From Thermostichus sp047462415 (GTDB lineage: Bacteria; Cyanobacteriota; Cyanobacteriia; Thermostichales; Thermostichaceae), in assembly GCF_047462415.1 (NCBI RefSeq), contig NZ_JANSJE010000026.1:1-32664 (forward strand): a stretch of DNA of 32,664 nt. Reading direction: 5' to 3'. Both the position numbers and the translations under genes were made by a program. Positions 30,173-32,664 of the stretch are shown piece after piece (position 1 is the first letter of the stretch; every line of letters starts with the position of its first letter). Below the pieces are notes generated by a model. The model searched no databases, was not told the DNA's origin, and was given only the letters and a program-made list of their open reading frames with translations.

Positions 30173-31597
30173 GTGGCTTACGCAGCAACCCAATCCAAAA
30201 GCGGCTATCAAGCCGGGGTGAAAGATTACCGACTCACCTATTACACGCCCGACTACACGCCCAAGGATACCGATGTCTTGGCCTGTTTCCGGGTTACCCC
30301 TCAGCCGGGCGTTCCCCCCGAAGAGGCCGGGGCGGCGGTGGCGGCTGAGTCCTCGACCGGCACCTGGACAACGGTGTGGACAGATTTGCTCACCGACTTG
30401 GATCGGTACAAGGGCCGCTGCTACGACATCGAGCCAGTTCCCGGCGAAGAGAATCAATACTTCTGCTTCGTCGCCTATCCGCTGGATCTGTTCGAGGAAG
30501 GCTCGGTCACCAACATGCTCACCTCGATTGTGGGCAACGTCTTCGGCTTCAAGGCCCTGAAGGCGCTGCGGCTGGAAGACTTGCGCATCCCCGTGGCCTA
30601 CTTGAAGACCTTCCAGGGCCCTCCCCACGGCATCCAGGTGGAGCGGGACAAATTGAACAAGTATGGCCGCCCACTATTGGGCTGCACCATCAAGCCCAAG
30701 CTGGGCCTTTCCGCTAAAAACTACGGGCGGGCGGTGTACGAGGCGCTGCGGGGCGGTCTGGACTTCACCAAAGACGACGAAAACATCAACTCCCAGCCCT
30801 TCCAGCGCTGGCGGGATCGCTACCTCTTTGTGATGGAGGCCGTCCACAAGGCCCAAGCGGAAACTGGCGAGATCAAGGGGCACTACCTGAACGTGACGGC
30901 GCCCACCTGTGAGGAGATGTTCAAACGGGCGGAGTTTGCCAAGGAGATTGGTGCCCCCATCATCATGCACGACTACCTGACTGCTGGGTTTACCGCCAAC
31001 ACCAGCCTGGCTAAGTGGTGCCGCGACAACGGCATTCTGCTGCACATCCACCGCGCCATGCACGCGGTGATCGACCGGCAGAAAAACCACGGCATCCACT
31101 TCCGGGTGCTGGCCAAGTGCTTGCGCATGTCCGGCGGCGACCACCTGCATGCCGGTACGGTGGTGGGCAAGTTGGAAGGCGACCGCGCCGTGACGCTTGG
31201 CTTTGTGGATCAGATGCGGGAGAACTATGTGGAGGCGGATCGCTCTCGGGGTAACTTCTTCACCCAAGATTGGGCTTCGATGCCTGGGGTGATGCCGGTG
31301 GCCTCCGGTGGCATTCACGTCTGGCACATGCCGGCACTGGTGGAGATCTTCGGTGACGATGCCGTGCTGCAGTTTGGCGGCGGAACCCTGGGACACCCCT
31401 GGGGGAACGCTCCAGGCGCGACCGCCAACCGGGTGGCTTTGGAAGCTTGTATCCAAGCTCGTAACGAAGGTCGGGATCTGGCCCGCGAGGGCAACGACAT
31501 CATCCGCGAAGCGGCCAAGTGGTCGCCGGAGCTGGCGGCTGCCTGCGAGCTGTGGAAGGAGATCAAGTTCGAGTTCAAGCCCGTCGATACCCTCTAG
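30173..31597 (+). CDS. rbcL: Ribulose-1,5-bisphosphate carboxylase/oxygenase large subunit (Form IB)
   Basis: RbcL is the catalytic subunit of Rubisco, fixing CO2 in the Calvin cycle. The 474-residue protein has the substrate lysine in GCTIKPKLGLS (about 171-181), the carbamylated lysine and metal ligands in GLDFTKDDEN (about 196-205), the catalytic GGDHLHAGTVVGKLEG loop 6 segment and the conserved VASGGIHVWHM. The start is GTG at 30173, preceded by a GGGAGA site. The Form IB type follows from similarity to cyanobacterial and plant proteins and from the rbcX neighbour. rbcX and rbcS follow on the same strand. Confidence 0.99.
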   Translation: MAYAATQSKSGYQAGVKDYRLTYYTPDYTPKDTDVLACFRVTPQPGVPPEEAGAAVAAESSTGTWTTVWTDLLTDLDRYKGRCYDIEPVPGEENQYFCFVAYPLDLFEEGSVTNMLTSIVGNVFGFKALKALRLEDLRIPVAYLKTFQGPPHGIQVERDKLNKYGRPLLGCTIKPKLGLSAKNYGRAVYEALRGGLDFTKDDENINSQPFQRWRDRYLFVMEAVHKAQAETGEIKGHYLNVTAPTCEEMFKRAEFAKEIGAPIIMHDYLTAGFTANTSLAKWCRDNGILLHIHRAMHAVIDRQKNHGIHFRVLAKCLRMSGGDHLHAGTVVGKLEGDRAVTLGFVDQMRENYVEADRSRGNFFTQDWASMPGVMPVASGGIHVWHMPALVEIFGDDAVLQFGGGTLGHPWGNAPGATANRVALEACIQARNEGRDLAREGNDIIREAAKWSPELAAACELWKEIKFEFKPVDTL

Positions 31598-31666
31598 AGA
31601 TTGGCTGGGGCAAGGGATCCCCACAGTTCTCTTGCCCCGCTGCTTTGGCCACCCCCTGGATTGGCA

Positions 31667-32074
31667 ATGGATCTAAAACAGATCGCCAAAGATACGGCCA
31701 AGACCTTGATCAGCTACCTGACCTATCAGGCGATGCGCACGGTGCTGGCCCAACTGAGCGAGACGGATCCTCCCAGGGCTCTTTGGCTGCAGCAGTTCTC
31801 TGCCCGGCAAAACCTCCAGGATGGGGAAGCCTACCTGCGGGCTTTGCTGGCAGAGCGCCCTGACTTGGCCTACCGCATCATGACCGTTCGCGAGCACATT
31901 GCAGCGGAGGTGGTGGATTACCTGCCGGAGATGGCCAAAGCCGGCATCCAGCAGGCCAATATGGAGCACCGCCGCAATCACCTAGAACGGCTCACCTCAG
32001 CAGCGGGATCTCCGCCGGTCACCCACCCGGAAGCGGGATCCCCTCCCCAAAACCTTAGACCCGAAACGGAGTGA
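31667..32074 (+). CDS. rbcX: Rubisco assembly chaperone RbcX
   Basis: RbcX is a small helical dimer that clamps the C-terminus of newly folded RbcL and helps form the L8 core. The 135-residue protein starts MDLKQIAKDTAKTLISYL and keeps TYQAMRTVLAQL and the helix after RIMTVREHIAAEVVDYLP. ATG at 31667 was chosen for its match to RbcX starts, over an earlier frame opening at 31601. The last 25 residues are a Pro/Gly/Ser-rich tail. It lies between rbcL (69 bp gap) and rbcS (8 bp gap). Confidence 0.96.
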   Translation: MDLKQIAKDTAKTLISYLTYQAMRTVLAQLSETDPPRALWLQQFSARQNLQDGEAYLRALLAERPDLAYRIMTVREHIAAEVVDYLPEMAKAGIQQANMEHRRNHLERLTSAAGSPPVTHPEAGSPPQNLRPETE

Positions 32075-32082
32075 CAGCCATC

Positions 32083-32415
32083 ATGCAAACCTTACCGAAA
32101 GAGCGCCGCTACGAAACCCTTTCCTACTTGCCGCCGCTGACGGATCTGCAGATCATCAAGCAGGTGCAATACATCTTGGATCAGGGCTACATCCCTGCCG
32201 TTGAGTTCAACGAATCCTCTGAACCGACGGTTCGCTACTGGACATTGTGGAAGCTGCCTCTGTTCGGCGCCACTTCTCCCCAGGAGGTGCTGAGCGAGGT
32301 GCAGGCTTGCCGCAGCGCCTACCCCAATTGCTTCATCCGTGTGGTGGGGTTCGACAACATCAAGCAGTGCCAGGTGCTCAGCTTCTTGGTTTACAAGCCC
32401 AGCGGCCTACGCTAA
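32083..32415 (+). CDS. rbcS: Ribulose-1,5-bisphosphate carboxylase/oxygenase small subunit
   Basis: RbcS caps the Rubisco L8 core and completes the L8S8 enzyme. The 110-residue protein has the family start (MQTLPKERRYETLSYLPPL), QVQYILDQGYIPAVEF, RYWTLWKLPLFG and FIRVVGFDNIKQCQ. ATG at 32083 has GGAG about 10 bases upstream; an in-frame GTG at 32071 would add four residues and overlap rbcX. A strong terminator follows, closing the operon. Confidence 0.98.
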   Translation: MQTLPKERRYETLSYLPPLTDLQIIKQVQYILDQGYIPAVEFNESSEPTVRYWTLWKLPLFGATSPQEVLSEVQACRSAYPNCFIRVVGFDNIKQCQVLSFLVYKPSGLR

Positions 32416-32459
32416 GAGAGGTTCGGGGCAATTGGTCTCATTCCTAGCCAATCAGCGCG

Positions 32460-32484
32460 GAGGGAGAGCTTCTCCCTCTTTTTT
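32460..32484 (+). terminator. Rho-independent terminator after the Rubisco operon
   Basis: GAGGGAGA (32460-32467) pairs with TCTCCCTC (32471-32478) over a 3-base loop, followed by a run of six T. It lies about 45 bp past the rbcS stop and is the clearest terminator in the window. Confidence 0.9.
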
Positions 32485-32620
32485 ATTTCTTGCTTCGCAC
32501 AGCCATTCCCAATGGCAACGGCGCCATTCTCAATCTCAAAAAACAGTCATTTCAAACAGCAACGCAACGGTTCCTTGCCTCGTTATTGCTACACAACGCT
32601 GTCGCGAAGGCGCCGCTCTA

Positions 32621-32660
32621 ACTCCCCTCTCCCTCAGGGAGAGGGGCTGGGGGTGAGGGC
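32621..32660. repeat. Single copy of the CCCTCTCCC/GGGAGAGGG dispersed repeat
   Basis: The unit CCCCTCTCCCTCAGGGAGAGGGG followed by CTGGGGGTGAGGG lies at the right edge of the window, beyond the Rubisco terminator. No gene was seen in the roughly 180 bp between terminator and edge. Confidence 0.8.
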
Positions 32661-32664
32661 CATC

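Noticed and set aside
30674..31624. 316-codon minus-strand ORF
   Set aside because: It is antisense to rbcL and is a mirror of its strong codon bias.

Overview
The window is chromosomal DNA of a cyanobacterium. It carries Form IB Rubisco (rbcL-rbcX-rbcS), the circadian clock genes kaiA-kaiB-kaiC, NDH-1 subunits ndhG-ndhE, the sulfolipid glycosyltransferase sqdX and lpxD. G+C is high over most of it, and GGATCC, often as the full palindrome GGGATCCC, recurs dozens of times. That signature, with IS605-type relics, resembles the thermophilic hot-spring Synechococcus (JA-3-3Ab / JA-2-3B'a type). This assignment comes from recognition, not from a search.

Layout. 1-3.66 kb: an FkbM methyltransferase and a very large glycosyltransferase/methyltransferase fusion in AT-richer DNA, probably the edge of a surface-glycan island. 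3.7-5.2 kb: two tandem Uma2/DUF820 nuclease-like paralogues. 5.3-11.3 kb: DUF1499 protein, lpxD, DUF4330 protein, an anchored Ig-like/beta-propeller protein, a two-part methyltransferase and a TPR-like membrane protein. 11.3-15.3 kb: a structured gene-free stretch, then a secreted SNase-like domain fused through a membrane helix to a PspA/Vipp1-like coil, MTA/SAH nucleosidase, a 2Fe-2S ferredoxin, a YbjN-like protein and a LipM-like acyltransferase. 15.3-18.1 kb: repeats, an IS605-type end, a TPM-domain protein, ndhG and ndhE. 18.1-24.1 kb (all minus strand): sqdX, kaiA, kaiB, kaiC, a diheme cytochrome c, aat and a low-molecular-weight phosphatase. 24.1-28.8 kb: a small membrane ORF, an M50-type protease, a methyltransferase, thiO-thiS-thiG and an internally deleted IS605 element. 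28.8-32.7 kb: a small membrane ORF, clpP and the Rubisco operon with a strong terminator.

How the genes work together. Clear units are kaiABC (kaiA stop and kaiB start one base apart), thiO-thiS-thiG (thiazole of thiamine), rbcL-rbcX-rbcS (Rubisco and its assembly chaperone), ndhG-ndhE (membrane arm of NDH-1) and DUF4330-lpxD. Of the less routine observations, the strongest are the SNase-TM-PspA/Vipp1-like fusion, the compact kaiABC unit with no intergenic room for a separate kaiBC promoter, the glycosyltransferase/double-methyltransferase fusion, and the iterated GGGATCCC palindrome that is absent from the first 5.3 kb. No tRNA, rRNA or CRISPR array was seen.
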